DNA of 64,000 nucleotides, from NCBI GenBank assembly GCA_022984795.1, contig JALIHJ010000032.1, positions 124,001 to 188,000 of the forward strand. The letters are read 5' to 3'. The notes beneath the pieces are model-generated. The model saw nothing but the letters and a program-made list of their open reading frames with translations, had not been told where the DNA came from and ran no database searches. A program made the translations under genes and the position numbers. Origin of the DNA: Fabrea salina. Taxonomy: Eukaryota > Ciliophora > Heterotrichea > Heterotrichida > Fabreidae. Position 1 is the stretch's first letter; the number at the start of each line of letters is the position of its first letter. Below, one piece after another: positions 24,601 through 36,100 of this stretch.

Positions 24601-26475
24601 GCCTCCGAAACCTGAACAACCAGAAGACTGTAAGAGACTTGAAGGGTCAAAGTCAGTGTTGTAGATTCTCAATTCCCACAAAAAGCCATGGAAAAATAAT
24701 CCTCTTGAATTTGTCGCGTAATACTGAGCTCCGATGTTACACGCATATCCAGTAGTCGCATCTTGGTAAAAGTCACTCCCAAGGTCTTTAACTGCTGGAG
24801 TATTTTCATTCACTGAGAATGAGATTTTGTAGGTACCTGAGTCAGTGTAGGACTTGAAAACTAGAAAATTCCATTGGTTGGAGTTTATGGTGTTTGATAG
24901 ATGATGGAGGTTACCTTCCATCCCTATTGCCAATTGATATGAGTATATTTCTAGTTTAAGGTGCTCGTTTGCATTATTAGTAGAATCTCTTTTGTCAAAC
25001 AAATCACTCCCGGAATTTGGAAGCAATTTAGGCATAACCCAAAAGATCATTGTGAACTTAGGAGCCAGAGTTAGTTCCTTGTCTCCATCATTAGCGTGGG
25101 GAGGCATTTGCATGTAGCTAGAATCCCCGTCAAAATAATACCCTCTTCCCCCTGCAGCTATTGGGTCACTTGGATCGTAGTTGGGGTAGAAGCTATTGTC
25201 TGAGCCTGTCAGCACTGGGATGGAGTTTCTTTGTTCCTTTACAATATCAAGGATCACGTTGTCTAGGCTTAGGTGGAAGACAAAGGTGTCAGAAACATCA
25301 CAGACTCCTGAGTTTAGAGTAAACCCAGTGGGGCAGAAAGGAATGCACATGCCTTGGGTTAGGTAGTAATCTGTTGAACAAGCTGTGCAACTGTCTACCC
25401 CTGAGTCACTACAAGAATCACAGTTGGAGGGACATTGGAGGCACCGATTCCCATCTACATAATATCCATCTTGACATGTTGAGCAGCCTGTGTCAAAACT
25501 ATTGCATTTTGCACAAAGCGTTTCATCACACAGGTTGCAGTCACTTGATCTTACGCACCCCATAGAACAAGAACCATCACAGCTTTGGCAGTTACTTCCG
25601 TCCCAGTATTGATCATGGTTGCAATTCCATAAGCAGCCTGCACCAAAAGAGTCATTACACACATCATCATTTCCGATTAAGGTTGTGTCGACTTCCTGGA
25701 GAATCCTGATCTTGTAAATAATCGCTTGACACTCAAACCCTCCTATCTGAATTTGATCTCCTGTTGGGTGTCTGAAGATTTTATTGACATTGGGGAGATT
25801 AATCACTGTAGTAACTCCGTTTACATACCTCTTCAAGACAGTTCCGGAGATACTTGAAAATTCGCAAATGAAAGCAGCATAGTGCCATTGATTTAAATTG
25901 AAAGTAAAGGTCAAGGTTTCATCACTTTCATTCCTATCAGGGTCTTCTAGTTTCAAAGTCATTCCATCATTTCCATCACTTCCTCCAGTGTCAATCATCA
26001 GGTAGTCTCCTTTCTTCAAAAGAACTCCGTGGTTCTCTGTTCTAAACCACAGAGTAATTGTAAAGGTGTAGTGCAAGTTAATCTCATCCTTAGACTTGAT
26101 GAACCGATTGGAGTCTACGTAGGTTCCTCTTTGTTTCATTGGAAGTGGATCATCACTTTCTCCGTTGTTAAAAGGGAAGTAGGTGCTTGCGTCAGAGCCA
26201 GCTTGGAATTCACTGAACTCAAAACTCGAAAAAGTCTCTTCTAAAACAACTCCACTGGTAAAGGTGCATGGAGACCCAAACCCATAAGGACAGTGCTTCA
26301 GGCATATGCTATTTACTTGAATTCCAGAGTTACACTGTCCACTCTGGCACTCCCAAGGGTCAGTTTGGCATTTAGAACACTGCTTATCACAGCAACTAGC
26401 ACCAAGACCTTTTCCATTGCAACTGCTTCCAAGAACTCCTTCGAAAGCAAACAAAACAAAAATCAACACTTTCAT
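21655..26475 (-). CDS. Large receptor-like membrane protein: Cys-rich, LamG-like repeats, polytopic C-terminus
   Basis: The 1606-aa protein starts with a signal peptide (MKVLIFVLFAFEGVLG) and a Cys-rich head. Three concanavalin/LamG-like domains of about 200 residues follow (each with a W-x-FLVF/WHYAAF-type strand and FHGFLWELRIYN), alternating with furin-like Cys-rich modules (CDSCSDSGVDSC, CNLCDNQLCKTC). A β-domain, a repetitive EEPQSPEES stalk and seven to eight hydrophobic helices complete it, with a GVRPYQDKTNR loop reminiscent of fungal TRP-like channels. The family is expanded in ciliates. A paralogue lies at 51135-55598. Likely a surface sensor or adhesion receptor; ligand unknown. 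Confidence 0.8.
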   Translation of the reverse strand: MKVLIFVLFAFEGVLGSSCNGKGLGASCCDKQCSKCQTDPWECQSGQCNSGIQVNSICLKHCPYGFGSPCTFTSGVVLEETFSSFEFSEFQAGSDASTYFPFNNGESDDPLPMKQRGTYVDSNRFIKSKDEINLHYTFTITLWFRTENHGVLLKKGDYLMIDTGGSDGNDGMTLKLEDPDRNESDETLTFTFNLNQWHYAAFICEFSSISGTVLKRYVNGVTTVINLPNVNKIFRHPTGDQIQIGGFECQAIIYKIRILQEVDTTLIGNDDVCNDSFGAGCLWNCNHDQYWDGSNCQSCDGSCSMGCVRSSDCNLCDETLCAKCNSFDTGCSTCQDGYYVDGNRCLQCPSNCDSCSDSGVDSCTACSTDYYLTQGMCIPFCPTGFTLNSGVCDVSDTFVFHLSLDNVILDIVKEQRNSIPVLTGSDNSFYPNYDPSDPIAAGGRGYYFDGDSSYMQMPPHANDGDKELTLAPKFTMIFWVMPKLLPNSGSDLFDKRDSTNNANEHLKLEIYSYQLAIGMEGNLHHLSNTINSNQWNFLVFKSYTDSGTYKISFSVNENTPAVKDLGSDFYQDATTGYACNIGAQYYATNSRGLFFHGFLWELRIYNTDFDPSSLLQSSGCSGFGGCSYCPTNNSDQCLPTCDIGEYWDDSTTSCKPCHTDCQEVGCVRDGLCNLCDNQLCKTCEDFSSCQDCIENASNTLDCECNNHYFWNSNSEACEQCTSNCDSCTTSAFNHCSQCSTNYYLVNEVCHPYCPSGYSLNSGVCDLSDDFVFHFQPHSIQDVVTDFKSSIPLSTGTDSSFYPDSDQEDPYPTQGRGYFFSGTSHMQYECETGCSPTLVISPKFTLSIWVKPTSSSGTLFSKQKNTTPYTNSIAVELDSNSPKIHLGVSGYTPYTTTCTLNQDWNFLVISTSIDSTPQFKLQVQVNTTCTDSVSLGTNWLEDSQDNYYLVIGAALSGTDTFSNFFSGFIWEARLYNAQKDPSTLVQSSNCKTCDHCPIDNSNECLSICPIEHFWNGYICENCNSEEDKGCVDPDLSFEASLTTQADNSLQLSFSEDLKASLRENDFEVVLQNETIQYSYSLEELSLSSYRISLTFKSFVSEGEVVEVKFTSSILNNLNHTLSSSTLEAELNKFQPSVQEPEEPEEPQSPEEPEEPQEPEEPEEPQSPEESEEPQSPEESEEPQSPEESAEEPSPEPTPELSEETETTGQQVAGGTLVAGIGISVLSSNPSGLWIMLNTIQLLAYIPLSTNPLTPGLRGFFKGLNLAIQIPSIFDTLIEENESPNTNEYSNEYGFKSELFLINAGSTIMIFCLLLIMWPFIWMLSRCRVSCVHKVSNSLLQKYKFALLIRFWIQSYLDVAIACFIQLSSFSSIKRVVVNNIIAAMLAAALLVATPISIATFFYRKKNQLESMPEDSLTYKKYGTLFYELRYQSKFKACFTYVFFTLQRLLFSASLVFLGNYPYLQAWINCGVMLLFAGFVAGVRPYQDKTNRIISIFVEFGTFLIFLGVIYFLESGPKDHEELMESAIMFGAFGVTCLRMLGMIIKLGFKIHECYQRKKNKVTQVRQEVTVFETNQSNVQSPGWILSSNQPIYARPKNQSRVKTSQAW
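22916..23050 (-). repeat. 27-bp coding minisatellite (about five units)
   Basis: Units start at 22916, 22943, 22970, 22997 and 23024. The first two are identical, the third differs at one base, and the later ones are more diverged. Each encodes a nine-residue variant of EEPQSPEES, forming a proline/glutamate stalk just before the membrane region of the receptor-like protein. Length polymorphism between strains is likely. Confidence 0.9.
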
Positions 26476-26494
26476 ATTTATTCACTACCCTTAA

Positions 26495-26824
26495 TTAATG
26501 CCCATGGACCCGAATGCAGTCTTCAGGAACAATGTATTCTTCTTTAAGGAACTTAGCAACTTCCCTTCTGTTGTCACCTGTGAGCTGTATGACCTTTTCG
26601 TCAGTTTCCTCGTTGTTTACAATGGTTCCACTGCACGAGTAAGCTTTCTTAAAGTACTTAAGTACCTTTTTAAGGTCGATGTCCTTAGGCATTCCTTCAA
26701 TAAGGGTCAAAAACTTGCGCGCACTTCGCTTTTGCATTCGGATGTGGACTATAGTTCTGGGGATGGTCTCTTCATCATCAATATCTCCTGGAATGCCTGT
26801 GTTGAACGAAACTATGTCTTCCAT
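26495..26824 (-). CDS. EIF1: Translation initiation factor eIF1 (SUI1)
   Basis: The protein is 109 aa from MEDIVSFNTG. It matches the SUI1 fold: IVHIRMQKRSARKFLTLIEG, the GMPKDIDLKKVLKYFKKA helix, SCSGTIVNNEE, VIQLTGDNRREVAKFL and a terminal IRVHGH. eIF1 binds the 40S P-site region and enforces start-codon selection. The frame is open 22 codons further upstream, but the internal ATG fits the family length and is preceded by AATAATAAA. It starts 22 bp after the CDPK stop. Confidence 0.97.
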   Translation of the reverse strand: MEDIVSFNTGIPGDIDDEETIPRTIVHIRMQKRSARKFLTLIEGMPKDIDLKKVLKYFKKAYSCSGTIVNNEETDEKVIQLTGDNRREVAKFLKEEYIVPEDCIRVHGH

Positions 26825-26846
26825 TTTATTATTCTGAAAATTACAA

Positions 26847-28406
26847 CTAAAACTTCGAAAGCATAAGGCTCTTGAACTCTTCAAGATCAATTACGCCGTC
26901 TCCGTTAGTGTCAGCTTCCTTCATTATCTGCTCGTATACTTTGTCATGCTTGTGAGCTCCAAAGAAGCTTTGCAACTCGTCCATAGTAATCGTTCCACTT
27001 CCGTCGGTGTCGTAAGCTTTAAAGGCTTCCTCCAGTCTTTTGACGCTCAAAGACTTTTCCCAGTTCAGAGTTGCTGTGATGAACTCGCTGTAGTCAATGA
27101 AGCCGTTGCCGTCTGCATCGCAGGTTTTAAGTATGTGGTCAATGTCTATTTTGATTTTGGCTTTTGAGTAACCTTTTTCGAGTTCTTCCCTACTCAACTT
27201 GCCGTCTCCGTCAGTGTCTATGCTTATAAAGGCTTTCCGGAGTTCCTCTGTTTCTTGTGCTGAAATTAAGTGTGAAGCAATGAAGCCTAAAGTAGCTTGC
27301 TGAAGCATACGGGTGGCTTTGAAGGCTGAAAGGTTGTTGAGTGCAAGAGGCGTGATGATGTTGTCGCTAACTAAGTCGCGGGACCTGTTTTGCACCCAGG
27401 GGTCGTTGAAGATTTCTTCAGCTGAAGGCCTTTCTTTGGGGTTCCTAGTGAGCATTTTCTTGATGAGTTCTTTGGCCTCTGAAGATATACTTTTCCACTC
27501 TTTTGAAGGAAAACGGAGCTTCCCACTTACAATACGTTTGAAAATAGTTTTGTCGTTCCTACCGTTAAAAGGAGGCTTCCCTGAAAGCATTACATACAAA
27601 ATAACTCCGCAACTCCAGACATCGCACTTTTGGTCGTACTCGCCGTTAATTACTTCTGGGGCAATGTAATAAGTCTAAGTGAAACTTACAGTCCCTGTGG
27701 TCTTTTTAAGGTAAGTAGAGGGTTTGAGTCTCCGGGAAGTGCCGAAGTCAATTATCTTTAAAGCAGAGTCTTCTCTTTCATTTAAGTAAACAATGTTTTC
27801 GGGTTTAAGGTCCCTGTGCACAATGCCTGCTCTGTGACAACAAACTACTGCCGACATGATTTGGAACATGTTCATAGCAGCTTTGTTTTCTGAGAAGCTG
27901 CGCAGAGCTATGATTCTGTCAAACATCTCTCCTCCAGTGCACAGCTCTGTAACTACGTTTATGGAGTCTTCTTCTTCAATCATCTCGTAAATCTTTATAA
28001 TGTTGGGGTGGTCTAGTGTTCGTAGTATTTCAACTTCACCAACTAGTTGCTTGTCAGTTTCTTCGGTCAACTCAGCTTTAGGTATTGACTTAATAGCTCT
28101 TAGAACTTCGGTGTTGTGCTGCATAGCTTTGTAAACAAAGCCAAACGACCCCTCACCAAGCTTGGTCAAAATACAGTAGTGGTCTCTGAGGTTCCCTTTT
28201 ATAACTCTCAAAAAATTGCTTCTGTCTATTCTGAAGGGCTGCTCGGTTCCACTGTTTTGTTTTGGAAGTCCAATATCTGATGTCATGGGTTCTTCTTCTG
28301 AGTCTTCCTTTCCTCCGTAACTGGGTTTCGACACAAGTGGCCCGTTTGATTCATTTTTTTCTTCGTCCTTTATGCTATTCATTTGACAACAGCCTAGATT
28401 TCCCAT
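26847..28406 (-). CDS. Calcium-dependent protein kinase (CDPK), two exons
   Basis: Exon 1 is 27690-28406 and exon 2 is 26847-27674, joined by removing a 15-nt intron; the product is 514 aa. It begins MGNLGCC, a likely N-myristoylation plus palmitoylation signal. The kinase domain (about 75-330) shows LGEGSFGFVYKA, the catalytic HRDLKPENIV, DFGTSRRLK and, across the splice junction, GTTYYIAPEV. The junctional autoinhibitory region is followed by four canonical EF-hands: DTDGDGKLS, DADGNGFID, DTDGSGTIT and DTNGDGVID. This is the plant/alveolate CDPK architecture, which converts Ca2+ rises directly into phosphorylation. A Ca2+ channel gene lies in the same window. Confidence 0.96.
27675..27689 (-). 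other. 15-nt intron in CDPK
   Basis: Reads GTAAGTTTCACTTAG on the minus strand, phase 0, ending with an in-frame TAG if retained. Removal restores the kinase motif GT-TYYIAPE across the junction, so the intron assignment is strong. It has an A at position 10. Confidence 0.95.
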
Positions 28407-28418
28407 TTATATTATAAA

Positions 28419-29099
28419 TTAAGTTTGCTTTGAATAGTGACCTTCTTGTTCCAACTTAGACAGCAATGACTCTTTGTGGGTTTGTCTGAGAGCAGCTTTG
28501 TCCTTTAGTATAAAGGCTTCGTCTAGGTTCTGTGAGTTTTGGTAACCTAGTTTTTTCAGCATCATAGAAACACTTTCTATTGTGCTGAGTCCTCTAGAGT
28601 TAGTTTGAGTGCGGCTGACAAACTTAGAAGGGGCAACTAAGTTAAGCTTGACCCTAGGCCATTCTTTAGGAAGTTTAGCGTTGATCTTTCTGGCTTGTCT
28701 CCAAGTTCCGTCCAAAACCACTAGGTGTAGGTGTTCTTGGTTCATACCTTCGTTTACTTCCACCGAGTCTTCTTTAGGGTACATTACACAGACTTGTTGG
28801 CTATTTACTTCACTAAGTAGTTTTTCCCAGTCTTCTTCAAGTCCAAATATATAAACTTTGGTGTTGTGAGGAAGCAAAGACTTTAACAAGTATCCTGTGT
28901 TAGAGGACCGTTTGTACTCTTTGAAGTGCATCAAAAGGTGAATAGTGATGTTTTGCAGTGACTCAATTGGGTTCAGTCTGGAACATATGCACACTTCTCT
29001 AAGCAGCCAGCAGTTCTGGCACCAACGTTCGTCTTTAATAGCTTCGATGGAATCTAGTCTTTGTTGAGCGTAGTAACTCAGACTGAGGTGGGAGGACAT
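28419..29099 (-). CDS. DTW-domain tRNA-uridine aminocarboxypropyltransferase
   Basis: The protein is 226 aa from MSSHLSLS; an alternative ATG at 29117 adds six residues, but CATAAAATG before 29099 fits the local start pattern better. It shows the N-terminal Cys motif CQNCWLLREVCIC (zinc-binding in DTW proteins) and the name-giving DGTWRQARK, followed by SRTQTNSRGLSTIESV. DTWD1/DTWD2/TapT enzymes transfer the 3-amino-3-carboxypropyl group from SAM to uridine in tRNA (acp3U). The residues needed are present. It is divergent from the MORN gene and upstream of CDPK on the same strand, with 12 bp between them. Confidence 0.92.
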   Translation of the reverse strand: MSSHLSLSYYAQQRLDSIEAIKDERWCQNCWLLREVCICSRLNPIESLQNITIHLLMHFKEYKRSSNTGYLLKSLLPHNTKVYIFGLEEDWEKLLSEVNSQQVCVMYPKEDSVEVNEGMNQEHLHLVVLDGTWRQARKINAKLPKEWPRVKLNLVAPSKFVSRTQTNSRGLSTIESVSMMLKKLGYQNSQNLDEAFILKDKAALRQTHKESLLSKLEQEGHYSKQT

Positions 29100-29127
29100 T
29101 TTATGAAAACGAAGCATAACAAATTAA

Positions 29128-30144
29128 ATGGGCCAAATAAATTGTTCAAGTTGTTCATGCAATAATAAGGAACTTGAATTAAAAACAGAGTTTGAATTCG
29201 AAGACTCCCCTCCAGAAGACCAGTTCTTCTCCACGAACCCACCACAAAGCTCAGTTTCAAGTTACCAAAACGTTAACCAAATAGAAATTCCACTTTCGAA
29301 ATTAATAAAACTCCAAGCTGCATGCAGAGGTTTTATAGTTCGCAGAAAGTACCTGAGACTCACCAAAGTCCCGAGACAATCAGTTTTCAAGCACAGCTTT
29401 TCTTCCCAAAGTTCGAATGTTGAATTGCTACCTGAACAAAGTGAAGAAAGCAGTCACCAGTATAAATCTGGTGCTGTTTACACTGGCGAGTGGAAAGGAA
29501 AACTAAGACACGGCTACGGAGCCCAAAAGTGGCCAGACGGAGCTAAGTACGAAGGTCACTGGAAAGACAACAAGGCAAACGGATATGGAAAGTTTTGGCA
29601 CATTGATGGAGACATTTTTGAAGGCAACTGGTGCAACGAAAAAGCTTACGGCAAAGGAATCTACTCACACCTAAACGGAGCTAAGTACAAAGGAGACTGG
29701 AAAGACGACTTGCAAGACGGCTTTGGAGTGGAAACTTGGAACGACGGGTCAAGTTACCAAGGCTTTTACAGAGAAGGCAAAAAGCACGGGTACGGAATGT
29801 ACACTTGGGCAGACGGAAGCAAGTACGTAGGAGAGTGGCTGGACAACAAAATTAACGGAACAGGAACTTACCAATGGGTAGACGGCAGAGAATACTCAGG
29901 CGAATGGGAGAAGAACAGAATGCACGGGTTCGGAACTTACACTTGGAAAGATGGCAGGCGGTATGTGGGCGAGTACAAGTACGACAAAAAGCACGGACAA
30001 GGAGAGTACTTTTGGAAAGACGGCAAAAGGTACAAAGGCAGCTGGAAAAACGGGAAACAGCACGGAAAAGGCATGCAGATTCTTCCTAACGGAGAAGTTA
30101 AACACGGAGTTTGGAAGGAAGGCAAAAAGGTTAAAGCCGAGTAA
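29128..30144 (+). CDS. MORN-repeat protein with IQ motif and N-terminal acylation signal
   Basis: The 338-aa protein opens [11 protein letters not shown], suited to N-myristoylation and cysteine palmitoylation. An IQ-type calmodulin-binding helix follows at about residue 55-75 ([20 protein letters not shown]). From about residue 110 there are nine or ten MORN repeats of 23 aa with the pattern Y-x-G-x-W-x-x-G-x-x-H-G-x-G. MORN proteins organise membrane-linked cytoskeletal structures, flagella and basal bodies and bind phospholipids. It ends 20 bp before PRP8. The exact orthologue is not determined. Confidence 0.92.
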   Translation: MGQINCSSCSCNNKELELKTEFEFEDSPPEDQFFSTNPPQSSVSSYQNVNQIEIPLSKLIKLQAACRGFIVRRKYLRLTKVPRQSVFKHSFSSQSSNVELLPEQSEESSHQYKSGAVYTGEWKGKLRHGYGAQKWPDGAKYEGHWKDNKANGYGKFWHIDGDIFEGNWCNEKAYGKGIYSHLNGAKYKGDWKDDLQDGFGVETWNDGSSYQGFYREGKKHGYGMYTWADGSKYVGEWLDNKINGTGTYQWVDGREYSGEWEKNRMHGFGTYTWKDGRRYVGEYKYDKKHGQGEYFWKDGKRYKGSWKNGKQHGKGMQILPNGEVKHGVWKEGKKVKAE

Positions 30145-30164
30145 AAGCTGTATTTAATAATAAA

Positions 30165-33100
30165 ATGGCAAAAAATCGCAAGTGGAAGCCTAGTTCGGGA
30201 AAGAAATTTGCTTACAAAGAGTCAGTCAAGGAACCTCTTCCTCCAGAAGTGCTTCGGAAGGTAATCAAAGACCACGGAGACATGTCTAGCAAAAGGTTCC
30301 GCAACGACAAACGAGCTTACTTAGGAGCACTTAAGTACATTCCGCACGCTATTTACAAGGTTTTGGAAAACATGCCTATGCCTTGGGAGCAAATCAGGTA
30401 CGTCCCAGTGGTGTATCACGCGTCAGGGGCAATTACCTTTGTGACTGAGACTCCCAAAGTGATAGAACCTGTTTTCATAGCTCAGTGGGGCACTGTTTGG
30501 ATTATGATGCGACGCGAAAAAAGAGACCGAAGGCACTTTAAACGGATGAGGTTTCCTCCTTTTGACGACGAAGAGCCTCCGATTGACTACGGGGACAATG
30601 TTTTGCAAGTAGATCCTTTGGAACCCATACAAATGGAACTAGACGAAGAAGAAGACAACGCTGTGTTTGACTGGTTTTACGACCACAAGCCTCTCTGCTA
30701 CACAAACATGGTAAACGGGGAGAGTTATAGGTTCTGGCACCTTACTTTGCCTGTTATGAGTAACTTGCACAGACTAGCCAGCCAGTTACTTAGTGACTTG
30801 GTGGACGACAACTACTACTACTTGTTTGACTTGAACTCCTTTATCACAGCTAAGTCATTGAACATCGCCATTCCAGGAGGACCTAAGTTTGAGCCTTTGT
30901 TCAGAGACAACTTTGACGAAGACGAAGACTGGAATGAATTCAACGATATCTACAAAGTCATAATCAGACATCCAGTTAGAACTGAGTATAAAATAGCTTT
31001 TCCTTTTCTCTATAACAACAGACCCAGGAAAGTTAAGTTGTCCTTCTACCACAAACCAGCAGTAGTCTACATCAAGCAAGAAGACCCTTCAGTTGAAACT
31101 TACTACTACGACCCAGCAATCAACCCTATGCCTGCTTACAAGTTCGCAAGAGAAGAAGTCGACCAGGACGAGGAGTTCAACCTTCCTGACACAGTTTCTC
31201 CTTTGTTCAGTGAGTTTGCTTTGTCAACTGAAAACACCACTAACGGAATAAAGTTACTCTGGGCACCCCACCCTTTCAACAAAAAGACAGGAAGGACTCG
31301 CAGAGGTTGCGACGTATCCATAGTAGCTCCTTGGTTCAGAGAAAGGTGCCCAAGCAGCTTCCCTGTGAAAGTAAGAGTATCTTACCAGAAACTTTTGAAG
31401 CACTGGGTACTCAACAAACTCCACCACAAAAGTCCTAAAACACTGAACAAAAGGTCTATTTTCAAGGCTTTTGAAAAAACTAAGTTTTTCCAGAAAACAG
31501 AGATTGACTGGGTAGAAGCTGGACTGCAAGTATGCAGACAGGGCTACAACATGCTTAACTTGCTAATTCACCGCAGGAACTTGAATTACCTGCACCTGGA
31601 CTACAACTTTAACTTAAAGCCAATTAAAACGCTAACAACCAAAGAAAGAAAAAAGTCCCGGTTTGGAAATGCTTTTCACTTGTGCAGAGAAATTCTGAGG
31701 TTGCTCAAAATAGTAGTGGACTCCCACGTGCAGTACAGACTTGGAAACGTAGATGCTTTTCAGTTAGCTGATGGACTCCAGTATATATTTGCCCACGTAG
31801 GACAACTCACAGGGATTTACAGGTACAAGTACAGACTGATGAGGCAAATTCGGATGTGCAAAGACCTAAAACACCTTATATACTACAGATTCAACACTGG
31901 ACCGGTAGGAAAAGGCCCAGGGAACGGGTTTTGGGTGAGTGGGTGGAGAGTTTGGGTGTTTTTCTTGAGAGGAATAGTTCCACTCCTAGAAAGGTGGCTG
32001 GGGAACCTTTTAGCCAGGCAGTTTGAAGGAAGGCACTCCAAAGGAGTAGCTAAAACAGTTACTAAACAAAGAGTTGAGAGTCACTTTGACTTAGAAATGC
32101 GAGCAGCAGTGATGATTGACATGCAGGACATGATGCCTGAAGGAGTAAAAGGCAACAAAGTCAAAACTATCCTGCAGCATTTGTCAGAAGCTTGGAGGTG
32201 CTGGAAAGCCAACATTCCTTGGAAAGTGCCTGGACTGCCTGCTCCCGTCGAAAACATGATTCTTAGGTACGTCAAGGCTAAGGCTGACTGGTGGAGCAAC
32301 GCTGCTTATTACAACCGAGAGCGCATTAGGAGAGGCGCTACTGTGGACAAAACTGTGTGCAAAAAGAACTTAGGAAGGCTAACGAGACTTTGGCTTAAAG
32401 CTGAACAAGAAAGACAGCACTGCTACATGAAAGAAGGGCCTTACCTGACTCCAGAAGAAGGAGTGGCCACTTACACCCTGATGGTGCACTGGTTAGAAAG
32501 TCGCAAGTTCGTGACTATTCCTTTTCCTCCTCTGAACTATAAACACGACACTAAGTTGTTTGTACTGGCTTTGGAAAGACTTAAAGAAAGCTACAGTGTC
32601 AAAAGCAGACTTAACCAAGCCCAGAGAGAAGAACTAGGACTTATTGAACAGGCCTACGACAACCCCCACGAAGCCCTTTCCCGAGTCAAAAGGCACATTC
32701 TTACCATGAGGAGCTTCAAAGAGGTCAGTGTTGAGTTTATGGACCTGTACTCACACATCATTCCAGTGTACGAAATAGAACCCCTTGAAAAGATAACTGA
32801 CGCTTACCTAGACCAGTACTTGTGGTATGAGTCCGAAAAAAGGAACTTGTTTCCTAACTGGATAAAACCCTCTGACTCAGAGCCTCCTCCGCTTTTGGTG
32901 TACAAGTGGTGCCAAGGAGTAAACAACCTTTCTGACGTTTGGGACACTTCCCAGGGCCACTCTGTAGTGATGCTTCAAACCAAACTAGAAAAAGTTTACG
33001 AAAAAATAGACTTAACTCTGCTCAACAGACTTTTGAGACTGATTATGGATCACAACATGGCAGACTACATAACTAGCAAAAACAACGTGGTTATTTCCTA

Positions 33101-36100
33101 CAAAGATATGGCCCACACTAACTCTTACGGGTTAATTCGAGGACTTCAGTTCGGCAGTTTTGTGTTTGCTTACTACGGATTGGCAGTTGACTTAATGATT
33201 CTAGGGCTGCAAAGGGCTTCAGAGTTAGCAGGGTCTTCTAACGACCCAAACGACTTTTTGACCTTTAAAGACGTGCACACTGAAGTCAGGCACCCTATTC
33301 GTTTGTACATGCGGTACATTGATAAAGTGTTTATAGTGTTTAGGTTTAAACCAGACGAAGCAAGGGACTTGATTCAAAGGTACTTAACTGAAAACCCAGA
33401 CCCCAACAACGAAAACGTAGTAGGTTACAACAACAAGAAGTGCTGGCCTAAAGACTGCAGAATGAGGCTTTACAAACACGACGTGAACTTAGGCAGGGCT
33501 GTTTTCTGGGAAATCAAAAACAGAGTTCCGAGGAGCATTGCTCAGTTCGAGTGGGAAAACAGCTTTGTAAGTGTGTACAGCAAAGACAACCCTAACTTTT
33601 TGTTCAACATGTGTGGGTTTGAAGTGCGCATTTTGCCTAAGTGCAGAATGGAAGAAGAAGACTTTACTTACAAAGACGGAGTTTGGAGACTGCACCACGA
33701 AAGCACTAAAGAAATCATAGCACAGGCTTTTCTCAGGGTGGACGAAGACGGACTTAAGCGGTTTGAAAACAGAATAAGACAGATCTTGATGGCTTCAGGG
33801 TCAACTACTTTTACTAAAATTGCCAACAAGTGGAACACTTCTTTAATTGGCCTTATGACTTACTACAGAGAAGCTGCAGTGCAGACTGAAGAACTTCTGG
33901 ACTTACTTGTGAAGTGCGAAAACAAAATCCAAACCCGCATTAAAATAGGACTCAACTCCAAAATGCCTTCAAGGTTCCCCCCTGTAGTCTTTTACACTCC
34001 TAAAGAACTAGGAGGCCTAGGAATGCTTTCAATGGGCCACATTTTGATTCCCCAGTCTGACTTGCGCTACAGCAAACAAACAGAAACTGGAATTACTCAC
34101 TTCAGAGCAGGAATGTCCCATGAACAGGACCAGTTCATTCCTAACCTTTACCGGTACATCCAAACCTGGGAGTCTGAGTTCATAGACTCACAAAGAGTCT
34201 GGGCAGAGTACGCCATTAAGAGACAAGAAGCCCAGTCCCAAAACAGAAGACTCACCCTCGAAGACCTAGAAGACTCTTGGGACAGAGGAGTGCCCAGAAT
34301 CAACACTCTCTTCCAAAAAGACAGACTTACTTTGGCCTACGATAAAGGCTGGAGAATGCGCCAGGACTTTAAGCAGTACCAAGTGCTCAAGCAAAACCCT
34401 TTCTGGTGGACCCACCAAAGACACGACGGGAAGCTTTGGAACCTAAACAACTACCGCACAGACATGATACAGGCTCTTGGAGGAGTGGAGTGCATTTTGG
34501 AGCACACCTTGTTCAAAGGAACTTACTTCCCTTCTTGGGAAGGTTTGTTTTGGGAAAAAGCTAGCGGCTTTGAAGAGTCCATGAAGTACAAAAAACTAAC
34601 TCACGCACAACGTTCAGGACTCAACCAAATTCCTAACAGAAGGTTTACTCTGTGGTGGAGTCCCACTATCAACCGGGCTAACGTGTACGTGGGCTTCCAA
34701 GTGCAACTCGACCTTACAGGGATCTTTATGCACGGAAAGATTCCTACCTTGAAGATTTCTTTGATCCAGATATTCAGAGCTCACTTGTGGCAGAAGATCC
34801 ACGAAAGCATAGTTATGGACCTTTGTCAGGTGTTTGACACTGAACTCGACAACCTTGAAATTGACACAGTGCAAAAAGAAAGCATCCACCCCCGCAAGTC
34901 TTACAAAATGAATTCTTCTTGTGCGGACATTTTGCTGCTTGCAGCTCATAAGTGGCCAGTGTCCAAGCCTTCACTGCTGACAGACAATAGGGACAACTAC
35001 GAAGGAGCAACTTCAACTAAGTACTGGGTGGACGTGCAGCTGCGTTGGGGCGACTACGACTCCCACGACATTGAAAGGTATGCAAGGGCAAAGTTCCTTG
35101 ACTACACAACTGACCAAACCCTTAGCTTGTACCCTTCGCCTACAGGGTGCTTGGTTGCCTACGACTTAGCTTATAACATCCACAGTGGGTACGGTAACTG
35201 GTTTCCAGGGTGCAAAACGCTTCTTCAGCAAGCAACGAACAAGATCATGAAAGCCAACCCTGCTTTGTACGTTTTGAGAGAAAGAATCAGAAAAGGCCTC
35301 CAGTTGTACTCCTCTGAACCTACAGAACCCTACTTGAACTCCCAAAACTACGGAGAGTTGTTTTCAGACCAAACTATTTGGTTTGTGGACGACACCAACG
35401 TTTACAGAGTAACTATTCACAAAACTTTTGAAGGCCATTTAACTACAAAACCCATCAACGGAGCTATCTTTATATTCAACCCCAGAACAGGACAGCTGTT
35501 CTTAAAAATAATCCACACTTCTGTGTGGGCAGGCCAAAAGCGCTTGGGCCAACTAGCTAAGTGGAAAACTGCAGAAGAAGTAGCTAACTTAATAAGGTCC
35601 TTGCCTTTAGAAGAACAACCCAAACAAATAATAGTTACCCGCAAAGGCATGCTTGACCCACTTGAAGTGCACTTACTTGACTTTCCCAACATCGTAATCA
35701 AGGGTTCTGAACTCCAACTGCCTTTCCAAGCCATACTTAAGATAGAGAAGTTCGGGGACTTAATACTCAGAGCCAGCAAACCTGACATGGTGCTTTTTAA
35801 CCTTTACGACGACTGGCTGAAGTCTATATCTTCTTACACTGCTTTTTCGAGACTGATACTTATACTAAGAGCTATGCACGTTAACAACGAAAAAGCCAAA
35901 ATCATTCTGAAGCCTGACAAAACTACAATCACCAAACCCAACCACATCTGGCCTTCTCTTACTGACGATGAATGGGTCAAAGTAGAAGTAGAACTTAAAA
36001 ACCTTATTTTGAACGACTACGGCAAACAAAACAACGTAAACGTAGCTTCGCTGACTCAAAGCGAGATAAGAGACATCATTTTGGGCATGGAAATCACTCC